Assembly: GCA_036365145.1 (NCBI GenBank)
Contig: JAEOAD010000005.1
Coordinates: 5,437,001-5,501,000, forward strand
Direction of reading: 5' to 3'
DNA: 64,000 bases
Origin: Orientallactaga sibirica
Taxonomy: Eukaryota; Chordata; Mammalia; Rodentia; Dipodidae
The notes under the pieces were generated by a model, which saw only the letters and a list, made by a program, of their open reading frames with translations, was not told where the DNA came from and did not search any database. Made by a program: the position numbers and the translations under genes. The stretch's first letter is position 1; each line of letters begins with the position of its first letter. Positions 1 to 11,385 of the stretch are shown one piece after another.

Positions 1-50
1 TCTCACCCTGCCGTCCCTCCTGGGCTGGCCCTAGGGGGGACAACACAACA
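1..50 (+). mobile_element. 3' end of an LTR (cut by the window start)
   Basis: The first 50 bases match the last 50 bases of the LTR at 6389-6770 (CTGGGCTGGCCCTAGG, then ...CACAACA). No primer-binding site or retroviral internal sequence follows, so it is probably a solo LTR. Confidence 0.6.
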
Positions 51-156
51 AGAGCAACAATGTGTGCAGTGCAAGAAAACATTATTGAATTCTAACCAGA
101 GTATAGAACTATTATCCAGGAATCCACATGGGTACAGATAAAAAGGGATGCTATAT

Positions 157-225
157 AAATTCCTTAGCAAAATCTGGCCGGTTAGCTCAGTTGGTTAGAG
201 CATGGTGCTGATAATTTCTTAGCAA
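157..225 (+). pseudogene. 5'-half tRNA-Ile retropseudogene with flanking direct repeats
   Basis: Bases 176-213 match tRNA-Ile from its first base through the D arm (GTTAGCTCAGTTGGTTAGAG) to the anticodon loop (CTGATAA, anticodon GAU), then similarity stops. Near-identical repeats of 14 nt (157-170 and 212-225, core CTTAGCAA) flank it. There is no A tail. Confidence 0.75.
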
Positions 226-1084
226 TCCCCACTCTGCATGCACGTGTGGGTTGGCTACCGTGACCTTCCCGGGACCTCGCCGTGCACGGACGTAGTGACA
301 AAGCAGCTGATCAGAACTTGAGCCAGGTGACGAAGTCAAGGTCAACAGTGCTTAAGTCACACTGGTAGCATTTGGGGATTGGAGTTTGAGAGGCCAGCTG
401 TCCCCACTTGAATTCAGAGGGCACACAAGGCCGTGGCTAGGTGGGACAGTGGGTGCAGTGGGCCCAGGCATTGCTGGGTGTCCCCAGAAACCTGCGTTCC
501 GCAGAGACTGCTGCCCGATGCTCTGGTTTTGCCTTTCTTCAATCATAAACAGGAGGCTTTCTCCATGAGCCTGGATAGCCAGGATTAGCAGGAGGGGCTC
601 TGAACGATAATCGGTGATCCTGGGCATCCCTGTTATTTGGAGCTTTTATGAGGAAGAAAGACTCACCAGATGTTGAATCAGTTCAAGTCCCCCACTGGGC
701 ACACCAGTGCCTAACAAGACAGAAGTGCTAGGAGTAACAGGATTGGCAGCCTGCCTAAGGTGAATTAATCCCCACTGGCTGTTTCCCTGTAGTTTGCCTG
801 CAGGGAGGGCTGCCCAGAGCATACTCCTCAGAGAAGCCGCTCTGCAGATTGTCTGCACTGGTTCACCCTGAGATAAATAAATAAAGGGTTGACACAGGGC
901 CACACTTCTTGGGGTGTGGCCACACTGCACTTGGTTCATCATGGTTTATTACTACTGTTGCAAAGGACTTGGGGGGGGGGTGCAGGAAAATGTCAGCAGC
1001 AGTCATCTGAAGGGGAATTGGGGTGGATTTCATTTCCCTTTTTGTTCTCACCCGGGGGTTCCTCAAAGAATGCCTGTTCTTTCC

Positions 1085-1305
1085 TCAGGCTGGGGCATGT
1101 GGCCCAGTGGGTAGCGCACTTGCCTAACATGCAAAATAGCCCTGAGTTCTAACCTGAGTATCCCATAAACTGGATGTGGGGGTACACATCTGTAATCCCG
1201 GCGCTCAGAAAATGGAGGCAGAGAATCAGAAGTTTAAGGTCATCTTCAGCTACACGGTGAGTTTGAGCCAGCCTGAGACACATGGGAAAGAAGGACTGTC
1301 TCTCT
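1085..1305 (+). mobile_element. B4 SINE (ID-like head, B1-like body)
   Basis: The ID-like part has GTGGCCCAGTGGGTAGCG and CTTGCCTAACATGC. It is followed by a B1-like part (TGTAATCCCGGCGCTCAG ... GAGCCAGCCTGAGACACATG). The tail runs into the TC-rich start of the minisatellite. Confidence 0.75.
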
Positions 1306-2220
1306 CTCTCTCTCTTTTTAATCTTCAAATCAGAAACATAGTTTTAAGGACAGCAGACCCATCTATGTCTTCTCAGATGTAGTGTGTCTTCTCTCTCTCT
1401 CTCTTTTTAATCTTCAAATCAGAAACATAGTTTTAAGGACAGAAGACCCATCTATGTCTTCTCAGATGTAGTGTGTCTTCTCTCTCTCTCTCTCTCTCTT
1501 TTTAATCTTCAAATCAGAAACATAGTTTTAAGGACAGCAGACCCATCTATGTCTTCTCAGATGTAGTGTGTCTTCTCTCTCTCTCTCTCTTTTTAATCTT
1601 CAAATCAGAAACATAGTTTTAAGGACAGCAGACCCATCTATGTCTTCTCAGATGTAGTGTGTCTTCTTTCTCTCTCTCTCTCTTTTTAATCTTCAAATCA
1701 GAAACATAGTTTTAAGGACAGAAGACCCATGTATGTCTTCTCAGATGTACTGTGTCTTCTCTCTCTCTCTCTCTCTCTTCTATTAATCTTCAAATCAGAA
1801 ACATAGTTTTAAGGACAGCAGACCCATCTATGTCTTCTCAGATGTAGTGTGTCTTCTCTCTCTCTCTCTTTTTAATCTTCAAATCAGAAACATAGTTTTA
1901 AGGACAGAAGACCCATGTATGTCTTCTCAGATGTACTGTGTCTTCTCTCTCTCTCTCTCTTTTTAATCTTCAAATCAGAAACATAGTTTTAAGGACAGCA
2001 GACCCATCTATGTCTTCTCAGATGTACTGTGTCTTCTCTCTCTCTCTCTCTTTTTAATCTTCAAATCAGAAACATAGTTTTAAGGACAGCAGACCCATCT
2101 ATGTCTTCTCAGATGTAGTGTGTCTTCTTTCTCTCTCTCTCTTTTTTTAATCTTCAAATCAGAAACATAGTTTTAAGGACAGCAGACCCATCTATGTCTT
2201 TTCAGATGCAGTGTGTCTTA
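1300..2220 (+). repeat. Minisatellite, ten copies of a unit of about 92 nt
   Basis: Each unit has a (TC)n tract, then TTTTTAATCTTCAAATCAG, a middle ending GACCCAT, and GTCTTCTCAGATGTA. Copies start near 1315, 1403, 1499, 1590, 1682, 1782, 1867, 1959, 2051 and 2143. Units differ mainly in TC-tract length and at a few diagnostic bases (CAGCAG/CAGAAG, ATCTATG/ATGTATG, TAGTG/TACTG). The last copy is the most degenerate. Confidence 0.95.
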
Positions 2221-3000
2221 GTGCTTGAGGCAGGGTCATGAGAAGTCTTGTTTGGAAGGGAGGAGACACTACCAGATCAGAAGGAGGCCGGCAGCTCAGT
2301 TTCAGTAGCCAGGTTCTTGGGAACTTGTCCTAGTGATGGCATATTCGATACATGGGGGCGTGAAGGACCAGAACGAGGCAGGACGCCATCGGGTAAAATC
2401 AGGCTTGTCTTGCGTGACTTGTGAGACAGCTGATGTACACTCAGTGACGTCTGCCCTTGACAGGCTGGAGGCGAGGCTGCCCTCTGGAGTCCCTCCTGGC
2501 TGGTCCTGAGACAGACAGTCCTTTCTCTAAACCTTCTTAATCCGGATGCATTTTATGACGAGCCGTCACATCCCAATGTGACGGACCAGTACTGCAACAG
2601 AACTATCCTTTGGATCATGTGTGTGTGCGGCCCAGTTCTGAAGGAAAAAGACAGGATCTTCTGCAAGGCTGGAAATGCCCAATGTGAACACTGCAAAAGC
2701 AGCCAAATGAGCCTGATTTGTGGGCACTGAAGGGGTGACACGGAGCAAGGCTACAGTGAATGCCACAATAAATGGGCTAACGTCCTTAGGAACCGCTGTT
2801 CTGGGACTGCTGGCCCATCTTCTGAAAAAAGTCTGAGGGACAGGGCAGAGAGGATGACGGGAGAACGCTTCCGTACAGGCATCATGCTAGGAAGGAGAGT
2901 CACCGGTGGTGAAACCTCATGGGGAGGGTGATTATGACAACACGATAGTGAGAAGAGTCAAGGACTTCTTAGGTCAGGTCAGTACGGAAAAGATGTCAGT

Positions 3001-3196
3001 AGGCTGGCCTGCAGAGATGGCTTAGGGCTCAAGGCACTTGCCTGTGAAACCCAACAACCAGGGTTTGACTCCCCAGCACCCATGTAAAACCAGATGTACA
3101 GAGTGGTACATGCATCTGGAGTTCATTTGTAGTGGCTAGAGGTCCTGGAACACCCATTCATATTCTCTCTCTCTGCTTGCAAATAAAAAAAAATTT
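3001..3196 (+). mobile_element. B2-type SINE
   Basis: A diverged copy. The tRNA-derived head (GCAGAGATGGCTTAGGG), the B-box region GGGTTTGACTCC, the GCATCTGGAGTTCATTTG body and a CT tract with A-rich end are all visible. Confidence 0.8.
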
Positions 3197-3422
3197 TTTT
3201 GAGAGAGGAAGAGTCAGAGAGAGGCAGAGAGAACGAGCGGGAGAGAATGGGCCAGGACCTTCAGCCTGCTGCAAATGAACTCTATATGCATGTCTCCCCT
3301 TGTGGCTCCTGTGAGACATCGCACACTTGTGCCACTGTGCATCTGGAGTTTATTTGCAGTAGGTGGAGGCCCTGGTGCACCCATTCTCTCTCTCTCTGTG
3401 TCTCAAATAAATAAAGAATAAA
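3197..3422. mobile_element. Fold-back of two B2 3' halves
   Basis: The left half (3197-3330) is a B2 body in minus orientation. The right half (from about 3335) is the 3' half of a B2 in plus orientation ending AAATAAATAAAG. The switch falls at GCATCTGG, the motif that forms one arm of the palindrome inside this B2 family. The arms are complementary over roughly 90-100 nt. Confidence 0.75.
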
Positions 3423-3605
3423 AAGAAGATGTTAGTAGACTGAATGAAGTCGTCAACTACATCTATTACTGAAGCAGAGTTGGATCCGTATTCTGGAGAG
3501 CTGGACAAAGCCCGCGATAAAACATTTATGTAGCACATACTATTTTCCGTCTGGCTTGCTTGTTATCATGGTTGCTAGTTACCCATCTACTTTTATTTAC
3601 TTATT

Positions 3606-3748
3606 TGGTTTTTCAAGGTACAGTCTCACTCTAGCCCAGGCTGACCTAGAATTCACTATGTAGTGTCAGGTTGGCCTCGAACTCATGGCAGTCCCCCTCA
3701 CCATGGTCTCCTGAGTGCTTGAATCAAAGGCATATGCCATACCTGGCT
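3606..3748 (-). mobile_element. B1 SINE
   Basis: Reverse-complement B1: AGGCTGACCTAGAATTCAC through CATGGTCTCCTGAGTGC to ACCTGGCT. It is preceded by a T-rich tail remnant. Confidence 0.85.
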
Positions 3749-4271
3749 ACCCATCTATTCTGAATAATTCATAAGCAAGTTGATGTACCACTGTCTATCA
3801 AGGCATGTTCATGTTAAAAAAAAACATTTTCAGAGGTACTTTTGTAACCCCTCCTTTTGTATCATAATAACAGAATGAAATCACCCGTATGACTTCAGTT
3901 TAATAAAATAGTCAAGAACACACCCTTTATGAGAGAGAGCACTGAATAGATGTAAGATGACCCCAAATTCTTAGTAAGCCATTAAGTGCTGATTGGAAGA
4001 AATGTGACACTTCAACCAGCAGGGGGCGCCATGCACCAAGAACACAGCGGGTGCAGGGTCACGGGCCTGTGGACTCCCCGCACTCACAGTCCAGCTTCAC
4101 TTGAACTCTTTGTTGACTGCCCGGCAGTTATTTTGGAATTTCTCTGGGGCTTAAGGGAGGGCCATGGGAAATGGGATCGTTTTGTGAGATGGAGATGAGT
4201 TCTATGGGTGGTGGTAATAACAATGTGACCGTATGAATATGTGTAACTACACTCAAAAATAGTTTGAGGGG

Positions 4272-4485
4272 GGGCTGGAGAGATGGCTTAGTGGTTAAGG
4301 TGCTTGCCTGCAAAGCCAAAGGACCCAGGTTCAATTTCCCGGGACCCACATAGCCAGATATACAAGGTGGCACACATGTTTGGAGTTCATTGCTGCAGCT
4401 GAAGGCCCTGGTGTGCCCATTCTCTATCTGCAGCTTTCTCTTTTTCTCTTTCTTTCTTTCTCAAATAAATAAAATTTAAAAAGAG
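4272..4485 (+). mobile_element. B2-type SINE
   Basis: A complete copy from GGGCTGGAGAGATGGCTTAG to TCAAATAAATAAAATTTAAA. It sits seven bases from the next B2, in the same orientation. Confidence 0.93.
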
Positions 4486-4492
4486 AACTAAG

Positions 4493-4722
4493 GGGCTGGA
4501 GAAATGGTTTAGCGGTTAAGGCATTTATTTGCCTGTGAAGCCAAAGGACCCACGTTTGGTTCCCCACGACCCATGTAAGCCAGATGCACAAGGGACACAT
4601 GCGTCTGGAGTTCATTTGCAGTGGCTACAGGCCCTGGCATGCCCATTCTCTCTCTGTCTGCCTCGCCTCTATCTCTGCTTGCAAATAAATAAATAGAATT
4701 AAAAAAAATATTTTAAAAAACA
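4493..4722 (+). mobile_element. B2-type SINE
   Basis: A complete copy. The sequence AGAGAACTAAG before the head and after the tail (near 4481-4492 and 4723-4733) is a likely target-site duplication. Confidence 0.93.
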
Positions 4723-4820
4723 GAGAACTAAGTCTTGGAAAACACCTTTAAAAAATGATTCGAGTGGTTATATATATATTTACTACAGTTTAAAAAGATG
4801 CTTTAAAAATTGCAACTTGA

Positions 4821-5020
4821 GCTGGGTGTGGTGGCACACACCTTTAATCCCAGCACTTGGGAGGCAGAGGTAGGAGGATGGCCATGAGTTTGAGGCCACC
4901 CTGAGAATACATAGTGAATTCCAATTCCAGGTCAGCCTGGATCAGAGCAAGAACCTACCTAGAAAAACCAAAAAAAAAAAAAAAAAAAAAAAGAATGAAA
5001 GAAAGAAAGAAAGAAAAGAC
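4821..5020 (+). mobile_element. B1 SINE with long A tail
   Basis: GCTGGGTGTGGTGGCACAC start, then a full body, then about 23 A and a short (GAAA)n run. Confidence 0.93.
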
Positions 5021-5155
5021 AAGACTGGTCCCTGAAGCTCTCCCTCAGCCCTCAGAATAATCAGTGCAAATCCACATGAAATGAACAAGCATGTTATGAG
5101 GATGTTGCTATTATGAGCAAGTTGCAATTTTTTTCCAATTCTTTTGTTTGTTTGC

Positions 5156-5211
5156 AGTGCTGAGATTAAAGGAGTGCTGGGATTAAAAGCATGAACCACC
5201 ATGCCTGGCTC
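5156..5211 (-). mobile_element. B1 fragment (head only)
   Basis: Only the 5' part of a B1 in reverse complement is present. GTGCTGGGATTAAA occurs twice in near-duplicate, ending ACCATGCCTGGCT. Confidence 0.7.
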
Positions 5212-5329
5212 TTTTTTTTTTCCTTCTCCTTTTCTTTTTCTTTTTTTGGTAGGGACTAGTCTTAATTGTTTTAATTTCCCCTAAGTCCCTCCAAATCTGC
5301 AATGTATGCTGACTTAAAAGGCCAGACTA

Positions 5330-5545
5330 GGGCTAGAGAGATGGCTCAGCCCTTATGGTGCTTGCCTGCAAAGCCTAAGGACCCAAGTCTGATTCCCTTG
5401 TCTCCATGTGAAGTCAGAGGTACAAGGTGGCGCACGCACCTGGAGTTTATCTGCAGTGCCAGGAGGCCGTGTGGAGCCCATTCTTTCTCCCTTCCTCCCT
5501 CTCCCCCACACTTGCAAGTACATAAAAATATATTTTTTAAAAAGA
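5330..5545 (+). mobile_element. B2-type SINE
   Basis: GGGCTAGAGAGATGGCTCAG head and GGAGTTTATCTGCAGTG body. The tail is degenerate (CATAAAAATATATTTTTTAAA). Confidence 0.9.
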
Positions 5546-5546
5546 G

Positions 5547-5719
5547 CACCAGTGGTGGCAGACGGTTTTCATCCCAGCACTTAGGAGGCACAAGTAGGAG
5601 GACTGCCATGAGCTCAAGGCCAGCCTGAGACTACAGAGGGAGTTCCGGGGCAGCCTGGGCTAGAGTGAGACCCTACCTCAAAAAACCCTGAAAGAAAGAA
5701 AGAAATAAAAAAAAAAAAG
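5547..5719 (+). mobile_element. B1 SINE
   Basis: It follows the previous B2 directly. The body is diverged (GGTGGCAGACGGTTTTCATC) and ends in GAAA repeats and an A run. Confidence 0.85.
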
Positions 5720-6388
5720 CAGAGCTTTTCACATCTGGGACAGGGCCATCACCACAGCCCCTCTGTAATGGGGGACACATATCTAAGTCGCCTTGTGGTC
5801 TCAGAAACTTTGCTCTCTCCCATTTGCAGGGTGCTCTAAGGCACTGGAATGCTCCTGCCTATTGGAACCCACTGCACTGGGGTGAGAAAGCTGCGAACTC
5901 TGGTCATTTACCTTTGGTCCTGTCCCCACCCCCCACGCACAAGGGAGTCGTTTCTTCTGCTGGGAGATGGGAACAATGAGGCGGCAGTCTCCACCTCATC
6001 GTGCCCAGGGTGTGGGGCTGGGCAGCGGAAACAAAGCCTCACACAGGCCGCCTTTGTTCCAGACAAAGGGTCAGCATGGTACCAAGGCCGGGACAGGCCC
6101 TAGCATTGCCCAGGATGGCAGAGTGACAGCCATGCTGGAGGGTAGTTTAGCAACAGGAAGGTGAACCTGGGTTCGTCTTAGGAACCTAAGTGCAAGCCTG
6201 GACAACAGGGTGCTGCCTCAGCAGCTCGTCTTGCCACCGTCCAGTACCTCGAGGCCTCAGAACTAACAGGCTAAACCGAGACGCGGCTTCCTTGCAATAA
6301 CGGGAAGTTACGCAGAACCAAGAGCCAGGAGTTCTTGTGTGCCCTGCACACTGAAGACCCTACCCACAGACAAAACAGGGAGCCAAGG

Positions 6389-6770
6389 TGTAGACCCAAT
6401 GCAGGTCGGGCCCTAGCCAGGCCGCCTGCTAGAAGAAACCAGGGAGTGGCTTCTGTGGACATGGCATCCTGCACAGGCCTGGCGTGACAACAGCTACAGC
6501 CCCATGCCCGCGAGCAACCTGCTGCAAATTGATCTGCCCGGAGTCAGGTTGTCATTGGTCACAAGAAGGGGACCACCCCATATAACGACTGGCCAGCCAA
6601 ACCCTTAAAGACCCCCGACACCTCCCTGAATAAACGAGTTTGCAGCAGCTCGCCCTCTGCCTGCTTCCACCCAACTCCCGGAGTCTGTGTCGTGACTCCG
6701 CGCCTCTCACCCCCTACCGGGTGGAGACCCTGCCGTCCCTCCTGGGCTGGCCCTAGGAGGGACCCCAACA
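6389..6770 (+). mobile_element. Solo LTR of an endogenous retrovirus
   Basis: It has a TATA-like CCATATAACG near 6580, a polyadenylation signal in CCTGAATAAACGAG near 6628, and a CT-rich U5-like part. The 3' end GACCCCAACA matches the LTR end at the window start. The 5' boundary is inferred from TGTAG preceded by CCAAGG, which resembles CCAAAG after the 3' end. No internal retroviral region or open frame adjoins it. Confidence 0.65.
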
Positions 6771-7259
6771 CCAAAGGGGTCTGAGAGCCCTTGGATTATG
6801 ACAAAAGGCTCCAAATGAGGGAAACTGAGGGTGTGAGATGCTCTGCAGGTCCTGACTGCGGCCTCTGGCCTCTGGGCAGGGTGACTTTGTCCTGGGACCT
6901 CTGCCTGGATCTGCCAACAGTGACTCAGAGCCCAGAGAAGCAGGTGGCCGCCTGGCTGTCTTCTGGGGGTCAGGGCACCATAAATACCAGCACTGCCATG
7001 ACCTCATTGCCTTTCAAAGGTGGAGGCGGACTGGGAGCAACAGACAGGTTCCTCTGTTGTTGGGCACACGGTGCCTCCTGAGGACGGGTCCAGCGTGAGC
7101 ATACCTGACAGTACTAGAAGTGACCATGACTCGGGAAAAGTGACCATGTGGTCGACAGACCTGACAGTGGGGATCTCTCTGGCTGCTTCCCTCTCTGCTG
7201 TTTCCTTTTAGACGCCTGAAGCTCTGAAGCTTCCGGACTCAGATATACAAAATACCAAC

Positions 7260-7606
7260 TGTGGTAGTTTGAATAGACGACCCCCAATATATTCAGTGTT
7301 TTATTAGTTTGTAGTTTGCATCTGCAGCCACCTGGCTGGAGGCAATGTCACTGGGCTGGATCTTAAGGTGTGGTGGTGGGTTTGAGATTTCAATCTAAAG
7401 ATATGCAAAGTGTGCCTAGCTGGAGTCCCTAAGGTGTGCTGTGCTGTGTGGCTTTTGCTCTCTGTATTTGGACCTGTAAAGGCAGGCCAGCTTCTTCTGC
7501 CATTGTGGAACTTCCCCTGGATCTGTAAGCTTCAATAAATCCCTTCCTCCATAACTGTGCCTGGTCTGGAAGTTCATCTCAGCGAACTTGAAGCTGTCTG
7601 CTACAC
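7260..7606 (+). mobile_element. LTR-like interspersed repeat
   Basis: Begins TGTGGTAGTTTGAATAGACG and ends GTCTGCTACACCA, so the ends are partly inverted. An AATAAA lies at 7534, followed by a short 3' part. The start resembles a common rodent repeat with this opening; I do not assign a family. Confidence 0.45.
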
Positions 7607-7923
7607 CAGCTATCCCCCGATTCAGGTCTGGATGACATTGGGGTGTCTCCTGGGCTCTGGGCAGACAGTCAGGACCAGTGGAAGCAGCCAGCTCCCGGGT
7701 AAGTCCAGGCTGCAATTCCCCAGTATGACTAGAGGAAAGGCCTCGGCAGATGCCAAGAAGCTATGACTACACAGACGACAGTCCATGGGCTCTCTGACAG
7801 TACAGGTAAAGGAGTCTTCTCCCTGAGAGGGTGACTATGACCCCTCTGAATTCAAAAGGCCAGAGAAACTTTTAAAAAGAATTAAAGAAATCATTTCAAA
7901 CTTTGTGAATAAAAGGTAAATAT

Positions 7924-8107
7924 GGGGCTGGAGAGATGGCTCAGTGGCACTTTGCCTGCTAAGCCCAAGTACCCAAGTTCGGTTCCCCAGTATCCACATA
8001 AAGCCAGATGCACAAGGTGGAGTATGTGTCTGGAGTTGGTTTGCAGTGGCAAGAGGCCCTGGGGTGCCCATTTTCTCCTCCCTCTCTCAAATAAATATAA
8101 ATAAATT
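7924..8107 (+). mobile_element. B2-type SINE
   Basis: GGGCTGGAGAGATGGCTCAG head with a short deletion in the A-box region, ending AAATAAATATAAATAAATT. Confidence 0.92.
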
Positions 8108-8190
8108 AAGCCGGAGTGGTGGCGCTCGGGAAGCAGAAGACAGGAGGATCGCTGAGTTCGAGGCCACCCTGACATGCGACTAAAGGCAAA
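8108..8190 (+). mobile_element. B1 fragment with deletions
   Basis: AAGCCGGAGTGGTGGCG joins directly to CTCGGGAAGCAG, then GTTCGAGGCCACCCTGAC. Two internal stretches are missing. Confidence 0.7.
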
Positions 8191-8396
8191 ACACAGAGCG
8201 GGCTGCAGGGGTGGAAAGGCCACATGGTCCCCTGGCAGTAATGACCAGAGATGAAGGACACAGAGGGTGTTGGGGTCTGGAGGACTTTCCAGCCTCCAGA
8301 ACTGTGAGGTGTACATGATTGCTCACTGTAAATTACCCTGGCTACCGTACCCTGTTCCAGAAACAGAACAGACAAGACCCTGCACCCCCTTCAAAC

Positions 8397-8467
8397 CTCT
8401 GATGCCTGCACTGGGGAGGCAGAGGTAGGAGGATGGCTGAGAGACCCTACCTTCAAAAACAAAAACA
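8397..8467 (+). mobile_element. B1 remnant with large internal deletion
   Basis: GGAGGCAGAGGTAGGAGG is joined to GAGACCCTACCTTC and an A-rich tail. The middle of the element is absent. Confidence 0.65.
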
Positions 8468-11228
8468 TAAAACGCATGGAAAAACCCAGGAAGGGCTCAC
8501 AGACACAGCGAGAGGAAGCCAAAGGCGCAACGGATGGCTGGGACGCTACAGTGTTCCGTGACAACTCCATCATTGCTGTCACCACACTGAAAGGACTTGT
8601 TCCTCACAGAAAGCAGAGTTTCGGTGACGCCAGGAACCAAAGCTCGACTGTGTCCCTAGACAGGACTCCTAAACCCTGGGCCTCACTGGGCTCAGGCTTA
8701 TCTTGGTAATAGCTGCATGTGGCTCATTTAAAAGGAAGAAACCTAGCTTTAACCACTTTAATGAAATTTGTAAGTCAAAAAAGGACACTAGTCCACGAGA
8801 CTTGGCCAGTTCAGACCTAATTTGGTATTCCATGTTCTCAAAGGAGATATATGGCAGAAAAAAAAATAGTGGGGGGTAGGGATGCCATGGACTGATGGGT
8901 AAACACGCTCCTGTGCATGCTGACAGTATCCTGGTCCCTACAGAGGGGGCCTCTCTGACACCCTGAACAAAACGTCAAATCCCTCTTACCCGGTTTCCTC
9001 TCTCAGTCGTTTCCCTTTATTTTCAGGGATACATTCTAAGACAAGGATGCCTGAAACTACATGGTTACAAGCCCTATATATACATGGACACTTCTGCTTA
9101 TGACCGACAATTGTAACTCACGATAAGACCAAGCAGCTGGAAGAATATGCTAGAATAAAAGTCATCTGACCGCAGTCTCTGTGGCCCGTCTTACTGCACT
9201 GTCTCGCCCTTCTTGTGTTGATACAAAGCTAATGTGACGAGATGGGGTGAGGCGCATGACACGGACGCTGAGCCACAGCGTCACAACACTACATAAACAT
9301 GACTTGAACACAGTCACTGCGTCATCACTACGTTCAACCCCAAGAGTGAGCTATCCGCTGAGTGACCACTTCAGTCAGACTTTCTGTCTGCTCACGAGCA
9401 AATCGTGGGAGGAATGAATGATTGATTTGGGCTCAGCGGCAGTCCATCAGGGCTGCGAGGCTACGGTAGTAGAGCCGCTCGTGTTGTGATGGTCAGGAAG
9501 CAGACAGAACAGCCGGGGCAGAGGGCTGCCTCCCCTCCCCCAGCTTCCATTATGTCGCGGGGCGGGGGGCGGGCAGCCTAATGGCACTCCGCTGCCTACA
9601 TGCAGGGCAGGTCTTTCCACTTTGGTTAATCCTCCCTGGAAACTGCTCACAGACAACCCCAGAGGTCGGCTTCACTAATTACCCAGGTGTTTCTCAACCC
9701 ACTTGAGATTAATGTAACAGGAGTGATTAACTGGACAAAGGGCAGATTCCTCTCCCTTTCCTGGGCAGGAGTGGGCAAGATGGCACAAGATCTCATTCTG
9801 CTGCTTGGAATGACACACACCACGCAAGCTTCGGAGTTGCTTACTTCTGGCATGTTCCATTTCATGTTTTTGGGCTGTGGTTGGCCAGAGGTGGCTGAAG
9901 CCACAGAAGGAAAGCTGTGGATGGAGGAGGGACGATGGCGCTCTATCTTCTTGCAAGTGCCTGTTAGGACCTGTACTGAGGCATAAGGGCCACACAAAGT
10001 CACCGGCCTTCCTTCATCCCTATGAGTGAATATGCTTCTCCAGTAACGGGTGTGATTAAATGACGGATTTATAGCTGACATCATCTGGGTGGTTCCTAAA
10101 TGCCTTCACCTTCTTGATGAGGGTCAATTTTTTTTTGGAGCAGATCATTTGAAAGCCCTCTCTAGGAAGAGACATGATAGATAGGCCTCTGACAGCTGCC
10201 ACGCACTTCAGTGAATAGCAAGCAGGCTTTCCTGTCTCTTGCTGCATAAGTGTTTTTTTTTTTTTTTTTGGTCACCAGCTTTGTGTGGTTCTATGAGGCT
10301 TGCTCTGGACTCAGAAGAGATGAATCGACACCCCAGAATAATTTTATGGCACTGCTCAAAGCTGGTTACTGGGCTTGAACAAGCGGTCCCACGCCTGTAG
10401 CAGGGATCCCTTTAAGAGAAGGGACATCACATGACCTCACCTTGCAGGCGGGATCCTACGTGTGGCTGGAGCAGGCCATGCCCAGGCCGTGGCAGAGCAA
10501 ACGAGGGCAGCCCTCTGCTCCCCAGAGAGGTTTCTAATCATTTTCTTTGGTTCCAGGGCCAAACAGCCTCTCCCTTCAGGCCAGGGCAGGTGCTCCAGGT
10601 CCTTACCGGACTCGTCTTATCCCGAGTCTGCTTGGCGGTTTTGAGGTATTTTTTAAAGCATACCTCGAGACACTTTATTTGGGCTTTGCGGGGTCCTCAC
10701 CGGCTGTGTGCAAATTTTCAAGCTGCTGGGGAGATCACATGGGAGCCCAAGGCAGGTGCTGAATTGGAAGCTGGGCTACCACATCCTGCAGCCGCCCCAG
10801 CATTTCCTGGGAGTAGCTGGCTTGTCTGGGAAGAGACTTGCTGGACCCGAGGGCTGCTTCCTACAGACAGTTAACACCCACCCCGGGTCCCGGGCTCCGT
10901 TTGTTTTCTGTATTTAAAGCTGAGGTGACAAAAACTATTTTTCAGCTGGCCGCAGAGAGTCCTAAGGCATGCATACTGGAAGTGCTAATTACTCCCCCCT
11001 CCCCGGTCCCTCACTTCTCCCTGGGATAATTCTGGTCTCCAACAGCACACTGCACACAGGCTAGCCAGAGAAAGCACTGGGTGGTGGGACTGGAGTGGAC
11101 AGCTTCTGGCCTCTTGCCTGGAGAGCTCCCCAGTACTGGAGCAGCTGAGAGGGTACCAATTTTATTTAAACAAATAAATTTAGTTACCCATTTACTTAAT
11201 AACATAAATTTATAAAAAGAACAAAAAT

Positions 11229-11385
11229 AGGGATGGAGAGATGGCTTAGTGGTTAAGGCACTTGCCTGCAAAGCCACAGGACCCAGGTTCGATTTCCCAG
11301 GACCCATAAAAGCCAGATGCACAAGGAAGGGTGCACATGCATCTGGAGTTCTTAAAAAAGAAAAAAGAACAACAACAAAGGAGAC
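11229..11385 (+). mobile_element. B2-type SINE, 3'-truncated
   Basis: A good head and body up to GCATCTGGAGTTC, then an abrupt change to an A-rich sequence. The CT tract and AAATAAA tail are missing. Confidence 0.85.

Noticed and set aside
176..213. Functional tRNA-Ile gene
   Set aside because: The 3' half, including the T arm and acceptor, is absent.
1300..2220. CRISPR-like appearance of regularly spaced repeats
   Set aside because: The whole unit repeats, with no unique spacers, and the host is a mammal.
45..6388. Complete provirus between the two LTR copies
   Set aside because: No primer-binding site, polypurine tract or retroviral open frame is present, and the interval holds ordinary SINEs.
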